DNA of 64,000 nt from Leptidea sinapis (GCF_905404315.1 NC_066282.1:2690501-2754500); one strand, 5' to 3'; shown: positions 27,901 through 35,189, numbered from the stretch's first letter. A program made the numbers and translations. The notes: a model not told the origin generated them from the letters alone.

Positions 27901-30900
27901 TCTACATAAGCCGAGCGTTTTTTTTTTTTGATAAAATTAAGTGGTGTATTATTCAATTGTGTTCTTACCATCAGTGTAGACGTCTCCATGGATTTCGAGA
28001 GCCAACAAATCAATTGAATGTGAGAGACACTTCTTTGACCAAATTTCAAGGAAAAACTTCTTGCTATTATCTTTTCCATTTTTCTCCTCCCTTATAACTG
28101 CCTTGTAAGTCTCTTTTGGAGAAATAGATGTCATTAACCTTTAAAGAACATAATTTACGTTAAATTTTTGGATCAAAAATCCCCTTTTGTATTTGATTGT
28201 TATTGTAAGATTTACTATATTCTTAGATATTTTATACATCTAGATAGTCTCTTGCTGAGAACCAATAAAAACAGGCCAGCAATATTAGTTTAGTGTGCGT
28301 GACATTACGCCTACGTCTTAGTGTCTCGCGATTTGTATGACACTTTGTGCGTGAATTTCTCAAAATAGAGGTTAGTTCTAAGGCCTATTTTTTTTTTCAA
28401 CGTTGTCACTGCTGTCATAGTTGTATAGATGATCTAAGATTATACTAAACAAAGATGTTTCAACCTGAAAACTAAATAAAAACTAAAGAAATACTGTGCA
28501 TCTTGTTTCGAGTTTCTTGCGAATCCTTTTCTATAGAATCAACTGTTCCCGAATTGGCGGTAAATGATAAAAAGTATAAATTTTGACATTAAGATTAACT
28601 GGCAATTAAATTCCAGACTCGTGCGCTAAAGACGCGATTCAGTCTGGAATATTAAAATACAATTACTGTTTCCCTCGAGATCTACGCGATATGTCTAAAC
28701 GCTTTCTGGCTGATTGATGGCATATTTTATGGTTAACCACAAAACAAACTAAAGGTTAATTCTATGGTTCTACCTATCTATATTCTATCCAACCCTTTAA
28801 AGCCATTCATAAAAAGAAAAACAAAATAAATGGTCCCCTTCTGTCATCATATGACTTCGCTTGGGATTTGTCTGTTCTCCAGTATTTTAGGCCATGATCC
28901 GGGTAAGGGACCATTCTATATGTGAATGTAACCTTGAGAAAGGTACTCTTAAACATATTTTTTTTATTGCGCCAAATTGTTAATTCTTTTATATAACCTT
29001 CAGCCGAAGGATATCCCTCGCCCCAACAACATTCCTTTTCATCTCACTTTATGCCATTCCCCTTTCATAATCGGTTGGCTAATTAAGGTGTGAAAGCGTA
29101 ATAAACAATTCCCATTAAATTTATAAAAAAAATAGTAAAGAAGTAAGAATGGTGGGGAGATGTGAAAGACTGGTCCTCTGAGTAACAATTGTGGTGGCCC
29201 TCCCCTGAAATGAGAAACGTAAAGAGGGTACACATTGCCATCTATATGACTGAAATTACTCTCAGTTGTTCTTTACCCCAACCTTTACCACTGTTCTTGT
29301 TATTCGTGGTGACATTGGAATTGGACACTAGCAATACCAACCAACAAAGCAGTTGGAGGCTCCTTTGCCGTGTAGTAGTAATGTGCAAGCATTATTGTGT
29401 TTCGATCTGAAGGGCGTCGTAGCTAGTGAAATTACTGGGCAAACGAGACTTAACATCTTATGTCTCAAGGAGACAAGTGCAATTGTAGTGCCACTCAACA
29501 TTTTTGGATTATTCAAGAATCCTGAGTGGCACTGCATTATTGTCATAAAAAAAGTCTGTTATGAGTCATACTTTATACTGTGACAAAATAGATGCACACT
29601 TGTATTGGTAACATTTCTATTCTCATGTCTCAGGAATAACTTACTCATTTGAAACATCCACACCAAAGTCACTCTCTGCAATAACTTTTAAATCATTGTT
29701 CAACACATAGTTGATCATATATTGTGTGTTTTTTCCTTTGTCAATATTGCGAACAGACCATCTTGATGCTATCTTAGTTCCGGTATTGTTAATGGTGCCA
29801 CTGATGATTGTAGGTATTTTTGACAATGTCTTATAGACATTTATAATATTTTCAACCTGCAAATAAAATAGGAAAGGAAAATTGAAAAATTATAAAGCCT
29901 TGCCTTTCATATAGATTGTTAGTATGCAATTTGTATGTAATGAAATACATAAGAAATTTTTAGTGTTTTACTTTAGACCTGGTCGCTAACTTTTATGATT
30001 CAAATGTTTTCACTTATGATGATCCAATGTTTGATTCTGATTCGTATCTATTTTAAAGCAGCAATTACTCTTTCAGATTGTTCCTCTAATTATTTAGACA
30101 TTGATAATTATTTAATTTCATTTTTTATGCTACTTATCATTATTGACAAATATAAGCATTTTTTTTTATTTGGGGAGCTTACAGCAACATTTACAAATCG
30201 GTCAAGTAAACATAATTCTAAATGCCAATTACAAGCTTCCACATATAGAAATAAATTTGCTTAGTCTAACTATAACTATTGATTTAGAATAGAAATACTT
30301 ATACATATACAGATATAAAGATACAGTTATGATACATTTTTTGATTTCGTAGAATCATTTGCAATCACACTTTTTATGCTTTTTATACTACCACTGAAAA
30401 GATCAAATCGGCTATCACAATTATACATATTGAACAGTTTGGTGACGCGCAGTATGTAACTGTTTATTCTATATTGAGAATGACTGGTAGGTACGTAAAG
30501 TAAATCATGCTTTCTTAATGTTCGATTTGGAGTTCGTAACGCAATCATGCTGAGGAGTTCAGGACAATCCACCACACAATAGCCCAAACTATTTTTATAA
30601 GAAACCTAATATCAGTCGAGTCTCTTCTAAGCTGTAGTGGTAACAGATGAAATTTCTGACAGCGCTGAGGGTATTCAACTCTAGGTACTCTCAATTTATA
30701 ACAGAGGAAACGAGTGAATTTCTTCTGAATCTTTTCTATATTATTTATATATGTGTATAATATTAATTTATATGTGTGCATAACAAGGGTTTCATATTTC
30801 AGACGCATATTCTAAGTGGGTTCACACATAAGCACAGTAAAGAATTTCAATTCAAGTGGCTCAATTTTTTTATGATTTAAATCAATTGATAACTGGATTT

Positions 30901-32042
30901 AGTTGCTCTCATCTATTTGCTTTAATGATATCACTGCCGCAAATGGTCAAGATATAGTTGCATTATATCCGTAAGAAGTTCGGAAGTGTTTATAAACTTC
31001 AATCTCATCAATGGTAAAATTATGGAGGAAATCTGTAAGCTTAACGTAAATTCAGTTCAGTTCCACATTTCTTGTCCTAAACTTCTTCAAACTCTACGAC
31101 ATTCTTCCACCAAATATTTTACCATCCAGTAAATGTTCAATGTTTGTTAATGTCTGTGTTTAGTCCATATTGTAATTATGTTAAATATAATAATATTAAT
31201 CTGTAAATATATATGTAACATAGTGTGTATTTTGTATAATATTGTGTTGTTCCAGGCTAGAAACTAACCCTATAAAATAATGCAATACTCTGAAAAAACA
31301 TGCTACTTATAAATTATCCAAATTAAAAGAATCCCAAATCAAAATTCCCAGCTATCACCAACAATTCATAACATGTCTCTTCAATTGCAACCGTCATGCA
31401 TCATATCCCAAAAATTTAATTTAATTTATCATAAGGCTTTGTGAAGAGTATGTACCATTACGATGGTAAAATATGTTGCTAATAATGATAGTGTGTTTAT
31501 AACACTGTTTTACTTGCTGTCATGTTCAATAGCCCACAAGAATGGACAAACAGGCCTTGACCTGTCATAAATTTATTTATAAGTATATTTGTTGTTTTTA
31601 ATTGCAAATTGGAATCCCTTATTTGCTAATGGTAGACTGTTTTTCTTTATATAAGAGGAGGCAAACGGGATGGGAGTGGTGAGGCAACCGCCCATGGACA
31701 TCCGCAACAACAGGTGTCAGGAGATATGTTGCCGGCCTTTAAGGTGGGCGTATGCTCTTTGCTTGAAGGTCCCTAAGTCATATCGGTTCGGGAAAACAGT
31801 AGCCGGTAATTGAATCCATAAAGTGGCTGTTGTTAGTTTTCTTATTACTATCATCACTTTACATAAAACTAACGATGGCAGTATCTACCAAAAATTAAAG
31901 ATTAATTATTATTATACTTATACAGTACACATAAAGGAAGCCGACAAATAAGTCAATTTAATAAACAAAGATAATTTAGACCGAAAATACACATTCGATA
32001 TTGTTACATTGAATGTAAGTTTATACATACCTGTGCGGACAT
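722..32042 (-). CDS. Apeh: Acylaminoacyl-peptidase (S9C prolyl-oligopeptidase family), spliced; last exon off-window
   Basis: The enzyme removes N-acetylated amino acids from the ends of acetylated peptides in the cytosol. Coding exons, 5' to 3' on the minus strand: 32042-32031, 29856-29645, 28138-27969, 26096-25948, 25011-24874, 22969-22837, 14795-14662, 10550-10331, 6919-6807, 5597-5450, 4416-4285, then 3557-3260 or 2288-2000, then 931-722. All junctions are AG...GT and all phases agree. With the 3557-3260 version this gives about 689 residues; the family is about 730. The N-terminal two thirds match the beta-propeller (HGDVYTD, LGLVFCTNR). The rest is the alpha/beta hydrolase, with PHGGPHS, NYRGS, the nucleophile motif GGSHGG (Ser about 579) and GDKRVP (Asp about 667). 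The catalytic His should lie in a last exon left of the window. Introns are swollen by transposons. Identification rests on remembered similarity to animal APEH and is strong. Confidence 0.93.
1020..1980. other. Intron between exons 12b and 13, mostly unrecognised
   Basis: About 1 kb, AT-rich. Near 1021-1100 there is a GC-richer piece (CTCAGTCTGAGATC..., then GCTCAGAC) that looks like a small dispersed repeat. Nothing coding is seen. Confidence 0.4.
2000..2288 (-). CDS. Apeh: Apeh exon 12b, alternative or duplicated catalytic-serine exon
   Basis: Acceptor GGTCCAG, donor GATGG^GTGAGT; 289 bp, phase 1 in, phase 2 out, the same phases as exon 12a. It encodes GFRALKINFRGS, YDVKDC, VLYGGSYGGFTVTHL and LRNPLVDLATKV, ending NPDG. 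Hand alignment gives about 45 identities in 96 positions with exon 12a, and a three-residue gap. There is no stop and the nucleophile motif GxSxGG is kept. Because 298 and 289 are not multiples of three, using both exons in one transcript would break the frame. It is therefore either a mutually exclusive exon or the remnant of a tandem duplication; no other duplicated exon is visible. Confidence 0.75.
2368..2505 (+). mobile_element. 138-bp MITE, copy 1
   Basis: Terminal inverted repeats of about 29 bp begin CCCCCTTATTCA and end TGAATAAGGGGG. An inner inverted pair, TCTCACTCTG and CAGAATGAGA, makes much of the element able to fold. It is almost identical to copies at 14067, 43699 and 62288. 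No coding capacity. It lies between Apeh exons 12a and 12b. Confidence 0.8.
2506..3259. other. Remainder of the intron between exons 12a and 12b
   Basis: AT-rich, with no repeat or ORF I can name. If exons 12a and 12b are mutually exclusive, this is where competing splice signals or RNA pairing elements would lie. I could not pick any out by eye. Confidence 0.3.
3260..3557 (-). CDS. Apeh: Apeh exon 12a, catalytic-serine exon, canonical version
   Basis: Acceptor TTTCCAG, donor GACTG^GTGAGA; 298 bp, phase 1 in, phase 2 out. It encodes GFAVVQVNYRGS, QADVKDC, CLYGGSHGGFLVAHL (nucleophile Ser about 579), VTRNPVIDIATMV and TSDIPD, completed to W by the first base of exon 13. It is very close to animal APEH across its length. 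A second, diverged version lies 971 bases downstream at 2000-2288. Confidence 0.95.
4100..4190 (+). repeat. tRNA-derived SINE head
   Basis: An A-box-like TGGCTCATTGG and a B-box GGTTCGAGTCC are correctly spaced inside a 71-base segment whose ends can pair (GAACGGT with ATCGTTC). The T stem has two mismatches, so this is a SINE head or tRNA pseudogene rather than a working tRNA. A related 3' part is at 49717-49763 on the other strand. Confidence 0.6.
4285..4416 (-). CDS. Apeh: Apeh exon 11
   Basis: Acceptor CCTCTAG, donor ATAG^GTGAGT; phase 1 at both ends. It encodes KFTAIVTHPDEADVFPMLV, then PHGGPHSAF, the oxyanion-side HGGPH motif of the S9 hydrolase fold. Confidence 0.93.
4740..5320 (-). 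mobile_element. 5'-truncated Jockey-type LINE, RT C-terminus, copy B
   Basis: The minus strand encodes pieces of the same C-terminal region seen at 26890-27474 (EINILTVASQYILDNVMYVH, GKGYYNINDFLNDTTDWEWS), here with frame breaks. The 3' UTR, with the TTGCGCCCATTCTTCTCAGG motif, follows at 4750-4830. It lies in the intron between exons 10 and 11. Confidence 0.75.
5450..5597 (-). CDS. Apeh: Apeh exon 10
   Basis: Acceptor TTGTAG, donor ATAA^GTGAGT; phase 0 in, phase 1 out. It encodes LYVAKLPKAGHEHTVDWKRV and then a charged linker leading to the hydrolase domain. Confidence 0.9.
6807..6919 (-). CDS. Apeh: Apeh exon 9
   Basis: Acceptor TTAACAG, donor GCAG^GTAAAT; phase 1 in, phase 0 out. It encodes SGKLVDISRKKRGSTTIL and ANGDMLLASFSSITTPAQ, the last propeller blade. 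Confidence 0.9.
7630..7943 (-). mobile_element. LINE 3' end, family G (GGGACGAGACGAGC), copy 1
   Basis: It starts on the plus strand with a T tract (poly-A of a minus-strand element), then GGGACGAGACGAGC, CAGCTGATGGTAATTGA and GCCCAGTAATTTCGCTAGC, and ends near GGAGCCTCTCTCTGG. Eight copies lie in this window. Most of the short ORFs here are shadows of non-coding LINE sequence. Confidence 0.7.
8123..8743. mobile_element. MITE with inverted ends, interrupted by a LINE fragment
   Basis: The left end, GGGTTGCAGACC followed by AGCTAAGCTAAG, is inverted at the right end (CTTAGTTTTCGGTCTGCAACC). The flanks of the insertion are rich in GCTAAGC-type words that can pair. A 5'-truncated LINE copy sits inside at about 8306-8690. 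Confidence 0.6.
8306..8690 (-). mobile_element. 5'-truncated LINE (family J), RT C-terminus, nested
   Basis: The poly-A side is at 8306-8320. The minus strand encodes FYRIYHGECSEELFNLIPAA, then RTTRHKLGYHPHHLDVCRSS, then SRSFLPRTTKLWNELP, the same C-terminal region as the long LINE at 15381-18568. The frame is damaged and it is not functional. Confidence 0.8.
9302..9400 (+). repeat. tRNA-derived SINE head with T-rich tail
   Basis: A box-like GGAACAGCGGTTATCA and B-box GGTTCAAGCC, followed by a long T-rich run. It resembles a SINE head; the family is not named. Confidence 0.45.
9571..9692 (+). repeat. SINE head with a folded-back duplication
   Basis: The A-box part (TATAGCCGAGTGGTTAGCG) matches the SINE at 44955-45253. 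The B-box part is present twice, head to head, giving arms 9622-9646 and 9651-9675 that pair perfectly over 25 bases around a four-base loop. Confidence 0.8.
9960..10280 (+). repeat. Dispersed repeat next to Apeh exon 8
   Basis: A GC-richer segment whose end (AAAGAAAACTCAAA, ATAGTTATGGATTTCCGC, TTCAATAAATTTTC) recurs at 23830-23890. It stops about 50 bases before the coding exon donor. Family unknown. Confidence 0.5.
10331..10550 (-). CDS. Apeh: Apeh exon 8
   Basis: Acceptor AATTCCAG, donor GTAG^GTGAGA; phase 0 in, phase 1 out. It encodes ESVVVDIVD, SFYGVYAHSLPRR and DGRVVFSTVS, aligning with the VVDVV...GIY...RVVF stretch of the propeller. Confidence 0.92.
10791..11004 (+). mobile_element. 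5'-truncated tRNA-derived SINE, (ATT)n tail
   Basis: It begins at the B-box (GGGTTCGAATCCC) and runs through the same body as the full copy at 44955-45253, ending in an ATT repeat. Confidence 0.75.
11113..11458 (-). mobile_element. Helitron-like non-autonomous element, copy 1
   Basis: Read on the minus strand it starts TCTATACTAATATTATAAAG and ends GGGTCAGCTAG, flanked by A on the left and T on the right. This is the pattern expected for Helitrons (5'-TC, 3'-CTRR, insertion between A and T). No ORF. Confidence 0.65.
11930..12557 (+). mobile_element. Chimeric Helitron-like element, copy 2
   Basis: Bases 11930-12217 match the 5' part of copy 3 (TCTAATATATAAAATTCTC...). From 12218 the sequence switches to the family of copy 1 (TC...CTATAATATTATAAAGC), which runs to CTAG at 12557. 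The 3' end of the first family is absent. Confidence 0.6.
12935..13249 (+). mobile_element. Helitron-like non-autonomous element, copy 3
   Basis: It starts TCTAATATATAAAATTCTCG after an A, ends GGGTCAGCTAG before a T, is 315 bp long and has no ORF. It gives the intact layout against which the chimera at 11930 is recognised. Confidence 0.65.
13262..14035 (+). mobile_element. 5'-truncated Jockey-type LINE, RT C-terminus, copy C
   Basis: The plus strand encodes KRAIRAIYNLGPKDSLREKF and EINILTVASQYTLEND, then broken frames matching NDFLNDTTDWE, then a 3' UTR with TTGCGCCCGTTCTTCTCAG. It is the opposite orientation of the copies at 4740 and 26755. Confidence 0.75.
14067..14199 (+). mobile_element. 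138-bp MITE, copy 2 (one end trimmed)
   Basis: Matches the copy at 2368, but the right terminus stops at GAATAA without the closing G run. Confidence 0.75.
14662..14795 (-). CDS. Apeh: Apeh exon 7
   Basis: Acceptor CCACAG, donor AATAAG^GTTGGT; phase 1 in, phase 0 out. It encodes RLSKDLCAVRSPRF and GDLIWLQRVPDEPHHACM, equivalent to the SPR...YLQ...PHHxC segment of APEH. An inverted repeat copy starts about 10 bases upstream of the acceptor. Confidence 0.9.
14805..15130 (-). repeat. Dispersed repeat, inverted relative to 18740-19085
   Basis: The reverse strand reads TGGGTGTTTTAATGTT, then GCTAACTGTTTTAGAA, then TAGAGGATTTAAAGCATAGG and TGTAGATAA, the same order as at 18778-18870. There are two tandem-like sub-blocks. 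Class unknown. Confidence 0.6.
15443..18291 (-). pseudogene. LINE ORF2 (endonuclease and reverse transcriptase), frameshifted
   Basis: Four overlapping frames together give a complete ORF2 order. 18291-17746 carries the endonuclease start (DFCNIRGIHSN, FLTETQ). 17819-16905 carries its end and the linker. 16980-15709 carries the RT, with PIPKKGDSSDPANYRPIA, GLDIAKAFDRVWH, NAGVPQGCVLSPTLF and the catalytic YADD. 15766-15443 carries the C-terminus with FYRIYHGECSEELF. At least three frameshifts mean no working protein could be made. The RT core itself is well preserved, which suggests moderate age. Confidence 0.88.
18298..18331 (+). repeat. Long G tract in the LINE
   Basis: Seventeen G, one A, then thirteen G. 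It could form a G-quadruplex, could be a polymerase-slippage product, or could be an assembly artefact. Confidence 0.8.
18740..19085 (+). repeat. Dispersed repeat with two tandem-like blocks
   Basis: Contains TGGGTGTTTTAATGTTG, TAGAGGATT and TGGGTGTAGATAAA twice, about 120 bases apart. CATTACATC and CAAACGAGTGTTGTAATG form inverted partners around the first block. It is the inverted counterpart of 14805-15130. Confidence 0.6.
19120..19313 (+). mobile_element. LINE 3' end, family G, copy 2
   Basis: Sense orientation: GTGAAATTACTGGGCAAATG, then GCACTGCATTGTAATGGGC, then CAGCTGAACGTCC, then CATAAAAAAAAA. Truncated at the 5' side. Confidence 0.7.
19497..20460 (+). mobile_element. PIF/Harbinger-like remnant with inverted ends
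   Basis: The left end contains CCTATTACGAAAATCGAAAT; the right end contains its reverse complement (ATTTCGATTTTCGTAATAGG). The pairing continues inward through TACGWAGTTTCGG. About 960 bp. Inside is only the start of a transposase-like frame (19754-19870), so it is non-autonomous. Confidence 0.65.
19754..19870 (+). pseudogene. N-terminal stub of a Harbinger-type transposase
   Basis: A 38-codon frame starting MARFLMYEEVFLYEENLE and then a run rich in Arg (RARERRRLRQ), ending in TGA. I associate this opening with Harbinger (HARBI1-like) nuclease proteins of insects. The catalytic part is absent, which fits an internal deletion derivative. Confidence 0.45.
21767..22042 (-). mobile_element. LINE 3' end, family G, copy 3
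   Basis: T tract, then GGGACGAGACGAGCAGGACG, CAGCTGATGGTAATTGA and later CCTTTAATTTCACAAGC on the plus strand, so the element is minus-sense and 5'-truncated. Confidence 0.7.
22270..22806 (+). mobile_element. Two tandem copies of a truncated LINE (family J)
   Basis: Both copies begin with the same non-LINE lead (TTTAGCCCAAGAACTCCAATG) followed by CCACCTTCGCACGACACGCC. The first (22270-22605) runs to an A-rich tail. The second (22606-22806) stops inside the RT C-terminus. It encodes pieces of HKLGYHPHHLDVWRSSTVRF. It ends just before Apeh exon 6. Confidence 0.75.
22837..22969 (-). CDS. Apeh: Apeh exon 6
   Basis: Found by looking for the missing propeller segment. Acceptor GTTATAG, donor TACA^GTTAGT; phase 0 in, phase 1 out. 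It encodes VRFTPDGKGIVGVVW, then RRLGLVFCTNRISQLFY, matching the family's RLG-(I/V)-x-FCTNR signature. A truncated LINE copy ends 30 bases past the donor. Confidence 0.92.
23270..23530 (-). mobile_element. LINE fragment, RT C-terminus, another family
   Basis: The minus strand reads SKIYIHMPTRVPQLTKYKPF, then NSLLNRLLRHYNTI, a pattern seen at the C-terminal end of non-LTR reverse transcriptases. Short and degraded. Confidence 0.45.
23650..23895 (+). repeat. Dispersed repeat related to 9960-10280
   Basis: Contains CGACACGTGTTTC twice and GAAAACTCAAATCATTTG, with an inverted partner (CAAATGATT/AATCATTTG type) across it. The tail TGGATTTGCCGCCTG, TTCAATAAATTTTC recurs near 10240. Confidence 0.5.
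24016..24618. mobile_element. MITE with 16-bp perfect terminal inverted repeats
   Basis: The left end ACGTGACAACGTCTTA is exactly reverse-complemented at 24603-24618. The interior has no long ORF; the right half is GC-rich for this window (24470-24590). Class not assigned. Confidence 0.6.
24874..25011 (-). CDS. Apeh: Apeh exon 5
   Basis: Acceptor TTTTGTAG, donor ACAG^GTATTT; phase 0 at both ends. It reads GEEFVYRQDWGEQL and ends GLPDNKCPGQ, both close to conserved APEH segments. The 86-bp minisatellite begins only 80 bases upstream, in the preceding intron. Confidence 0.92.
25092..25865 (+). repeat. 86-bp minisatellite, nine units
   Basis: Nine head-to-tail units of 86 bp, each starting near CTAAGTCTCATCTCTGG and ending GGGGTACAGCCAAT. 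Units 2, 3 and 4 share their diagnostic bases with units 5, 6 and 7, so the array grew partly by duplication of a three-unit block of 258 bp. It fills the intron between Apeh exons 4 and 5. It is not CRISPR: there are no unique spacers. Confidence 0.95.
25948..26096 (-). CDS. Apeh: Apeh exon 4
   Basis: Acceptor AAACAG, donor CCA^GTAAGT; phase 1 in, phase 0 out. It encodes EFGTLEWSSDEKYLIYIAEE and then a lysine-rich linker that is variable in this family. Confidence 0.9.
26378..26610 (+). repeat. Dispersed repeat, CGGCCAAGTGCGAGTCGGAC type
   Basis: Begins after an A run with CGGCCAAGTGCGAGTCGGAC and ends TTTCGATACGGAACCCTAAA. I recognise this head and tail as an abundant interspersed repeat of moth and butterfly genomes, but cannot name its class. 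Confidence 0.6.
26755..27905 (-). mobile_element. 5'-truncated Jockey-type LINE, copy A, with RT core part
   Basis: The minus strand carries, 5' to 3', GVPQGSILGPFLFLIFINDL (about 27810), LFADNTS (about 27700), then an open frame of 194 codons (27474-26890) with RLVYFCYFHSIISYGILLWG, KRAIRAIYNLGPKELL and GKGYYNINDFLNDTTDWEWS, then a 3' UTR. The usual catalytic ADD reads ADN here. It lies in the Apeh intron between exons 3 and 4. Confidence 0.85.
27969..28138 (-). CDS. Apeh: Apeh exon 3
   Basis: Acceptor TTTAAAG, donor GATG^GTAAGA; phase 2 in, phase 1 out. It encodes SPKETYKAVI and, at the end, LEIHGDVYTD, which joins exon 4 to give HGDVYTDAEFGTLEWS. This is a conserved APEH propeller stretch. 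Confidence 0.9.
28225..28450 (+). repeat. Repeat shared with 47050-47280
   Basis: Both loci contain TCTAGATAGTCTCTT, AATAAAAACAGGCCAG or a near match, TGTGCGTGACA, TCGCGATTTG, ATGACACTTTGT, and GGTTAGTTCTA. Non-coding, class unknown. Confidence 0.55.
28740..28990 (+). mobile_element. Degraded LINE fragment with a zinc-finger-like C-terminal motif
   Basis: One plus-strand frame near 28917-28980 reads CECNLEKGTLKHIFFIAPNC, the Cys-x-Cys...His...Cys pattern of the small domain after RNase H in some LINEs. The frame is broken upstream. Confidence 0.4.
29340..29553 (+). mobile_element. LINE 3' end, family G, copy 4
   Basis: Sense orientation, with GTGAAATTACTGGGCAAACG, TTAAGAATCC-like words and CTGCATTATTGTCATAAAAA. 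Part of the usual tail before the poly-A is missing. Confidence 0.65.
29645..29856 (-). CDS. Apeh: Apeh exon 2
   Basis: Acceptor TTTGCAG, donor GA^GTAAGT; enters in phase 0 and leaves in phase 2. It carries residues of about 5-75, starting VENIINVYKTL, and corresponds to the start of the propeller domain. Confidence 0.85.
30327..30810 (-). mobile_element. LINE fragment, RT C-terminus, CR1/Jockey-like
   Basis: Two overlapping minus-strand frames: IEKIQKKFTRFLCYKLRVPR and LQLRRDSTDIRFL, then CPELLSMIALRTPNRTLRKH and SQYRINSYILRVTKLFN. This is the order found after the RT thumb in non-LTR elements. A frameshift separates the two parts. Confidence 0.65.
31641..31850 (+). repeat. LINE 3'-end-like repeat
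   Basis: Contains GTTGCCGGCCTTTAAGGTGG, GAAGGTCCCTAAGTCATATC and GGGAAAACAGTAGCCGG. A weaker relative lies at 37935-38110. Located in the first Apeh intron (29857-32030), which otherwise holds only the LINE piece at 30327-30810 and unannotated AT-rich DNA. Confidence 0.5.
32031..32042 (-). CDS. Apeh: Apeh exon 1 (start codon exon)
   Basis: Codes for M-S-A-Q only, then donor GTATGT, phase 0. The join to exon 2 reads MSAQVENIINVY. This is the only nearby ATG in phase with exon 2, but so short an exon would need transcript support. Confidence 0.7.
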
Positions 32043-32982
32043 GATGTGTTCCTAATTGGATATCATTAAATTTAACTGTATACGTGATTGCTATTTGCTA
32101 GTCCATAAATCTTGAAGATACCGTAGATATTGTTGCCTTTATGATTATATTCAAAGTGGGTATTCAAATTTGATCAGTATTATAATTTCCAACCAGCTGT
32201 TTATCTTTCTCTATCAGTTATTACTTTTTTTTTAAATTTATCTATATTTTTTTTCACCCATCGTCCTTTTATGGAGTTTTTGGCTCGCACCTTTTCGTAT
32301 ATCCACTGGCTTCAAGTTTTCTTGAATTACTTATTTCATATTGTAAGTTTTCTTGCATATTCTACATTGAAGTGGTTTAATTTATTCCAAGATACACGAA
32401 TAGGGTATATGCATGTAACTTATATTTAGTTGAAATATTATTTTTTCTAATCTTTATTATTATTTATTTTATCTTAAATAGTTTTTTTTATTAAATTTGT
32501 GCTGAATAATAAATATTAAATATACAAAACTGCAATAAATACGCGCGAAATATAAAACATCGAAACGCAATGCTATTTGTTGAAGCGCAGTGTGATGTCA
32601 AGGTCTAGCTAAACATAAGTGATGGTATGGTTCCTAGATGTTATTTTCGGTGGTTAACGGTATATTAAATTATATGTTGGTTTTTTATTATACAATGATC
32701 TGTATTATTATTATTTACAATGACTAGAAGTGGATTTGTTAAAACGCAATCAGATAATCTTCCAAAAATAGATAATAATAATATAATAATAATAACTTTT
32801 ATTTCTCACCAACAACCAAAATTACAATATAGCGAAAACTTAAAAATACAGGAGATACATAAGTTTTGGTTGTGGATCGCTGGTGCCTGTGGTACGTAAT
32901 AAAATACCTGTATTACTGGTCACCAGGATTCCACTTTTACACAGTGACTCAAAAGCTTGATATTCCAAGGGATAGAGGTAAA

Positions 32983-32984
32983 TG

Positions 32985-33015
<31 letters not shown>

Positions 33016-33054
33016 GTGTATGTGTGAGTGTGTGTGTGTATGTGTGTGTGTGTA

Positions 33055-33092
<38 letters not shown>

Positions 33093-33093
33093 G
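32983..33093 (+). repeat. TG microsatellite followed by GA repeat
   Basis: Imperfect TG/TATG runs followed by about eleven GA units. The ORFs across it on both strands are low-complexity artefacts. Confidence 0.95.
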
Positions 33094-33699
33094 GTGTATG
33101 TGCAAACATGCGTACGATAGGGTGTTCTCGGTTTATAGGTGTGCTAACTATCCAAGACCTCCAGAAGTCTCTCTGTGTGACAGTAATCTTTCAAAAGGAG
33201 CCATTCGTGTGCAGTTGACCGACATTTGTACATGTTTAGACCATACAAACATAATACCTTGCATAGTGTAGATGCGTTTATGATGCTGCTTGATGAAGTG
33301 TTTTTGTGTTTCGAACCCAGATTTTATTTCTTCTGAATTTTAAAGAGTGAATGTTGCAAGGTAATTATGTTAATTTTTAAGTTTTCTCAATTCATATTTT
33401 CTCACATTCATTTATAAAACTAAACAATATATATATATATACATGCAGAAAATATAATTTAATTAGAATTACCATATCTTTTTTTTCTGTTATTAAAGAT
33501 AATTAACATATGATTCTCGTTGAGATCAACGTTAAGCTTCTGTTGTAAGTTTTTGCATTTTTAAAGTAAAAAACAATCGAACTATAAACTAAATAAAAAA
33601 TAAAATATTCATTAAACTCACTTCAAACTTGGTAGGTACCTTGAATATATACCACAGCAATATAAGCATTTTGTTGGAGATACTTTATCTCTTCCCATT

Positions 33700-34110
33700 G
33701 TTTTTTTTTGTATGGAAGAGAGAAGAGTACGGGTCATCTGATGTTCAAATGATCACCAGCACCCAAATTCTCCTGCAATACCAGAGGAATCGCGAGAGGG
33801 CTGGCAAGGCCCTTTAAAAAAAGTGTGCGCGCTTTTTAGAAGATACCCATGTCGTATCGTCCTGGAAACACCGCAGAAGGAAGCTCATTCCACGGCTTGA
33901 TTGGACGAAAGTTCCATAAAGAAAGTTCCTTGAAAACCGCCCTATGGAGGAATGCCACAATCAAACAGCTCTTCGGAACACTTCCCGTGATAAATGCGGT
34001 CGAAAACACACAATGAAGCGACATCCCTACGCAACGCCAATCTAGCGGTTCACAGAGCACTGCGTACACAGCCCCTACAATTCGAGCAGCTCTGCGTTGC
34101 ACTCGGTCAA
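33700..34110 (-). mobile_element. 5'-truncated LINE (family J), RT C-terminus
   Basis: The T-rich start at 33700, then the usual 3' sequence. The minus strand encodes QRRAARIVGAVYAVLCEPLD and KPWNELPSAVFPGRYDMGIF with gaps and shifts. Confidence 0.75.
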
Positions 34111-35189
34111 ATGGTTACTGTTTATACAACTTTGCTCGAATAGTTGAGTCTCTTGAAACTCTTACTTTATCTAGTGCACTTTTCGAAGTATCTTTGGCAC
34201 CTGAAAATGCTTTTAAGTAAGTTTTTGCCTTTAGTCAATTATTTTATAAATCACAAAATGTAACTAAATTTAATACATTTCACCAGAATTGATATAAATT
34301 TGTTTACACAAGACAAGTTCTGACCCGACAATACCCCGTGCCCGCTCATTGTATGAATTATCACGATATGTAATGAAATGTCATGGACTGAATTAGTTGT
34401 ATTGCGAATTTGTTGGCATTCCTAGGTAAAAATAAGTAATAAGTAATCACCAACATATTATATACTAAAATCTTTTCGCGAAAAGCGCTGCATTTAATGG
34501 TACAAGAATTATTCTGATCGGTTCAGTAATTTTCGCAGTATAACCGAAGGAAAAAACCGGCCATACATATAGTACAATATAGATTCTTGGGATAGACTCT
34601 GACGTCACAGAAACCCCGCGCAAAATGGCGCGTTTGAATAGCCGAAATATATTGCCGGGAAAGAATATTTATTTTTTAATTGAATAAGAATGTTTTTCTT
34701 CTTCTTAACTTCTTTAGGCGCGACTTGGGGGTAACTCAGAATTTTTTTCTAACGGTAGTAACGCTCAGTGCAAAAGTCAATTGAAATATTTTTTTAAGCC
34801 GTTATAATTTAATGGTTTTAAAAAATCACGGCTATATTTAATGTAATTTAATAATGCGTCTGTTAATTATTCCTAAAGTTAATTATTATTAAGTTTCACT
34901 TCAATCGTGCGTAAAGATTACACGCACATACTTTTTATCTATAATTTGATGTCTTTGATAATTTTCATGATGTAAAAAATCAAATTTAAGTATTTTTTAA
35001 ATTCATGCATATTGCGTTAAAAGACGTGGTACACGACTATCACGAGAATTTTTGATGTTTGATTTGGATCAGAGATATAAGTAAGTGATTATAGTATACA
35101 AAAAATAAATGAAAACTACTATTTACAGACAACATACTGTGCATTATTTACAATTCAATTGCTATTATTTATCTTATAGTTGAATTTTA

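Noticed and set aside
32957..33271. ORFs of 60-104 codons on both strands
   Set aside because: They are translations of the TG/GA microsatellite (Cys-Val, Thr-His runs), not genes.
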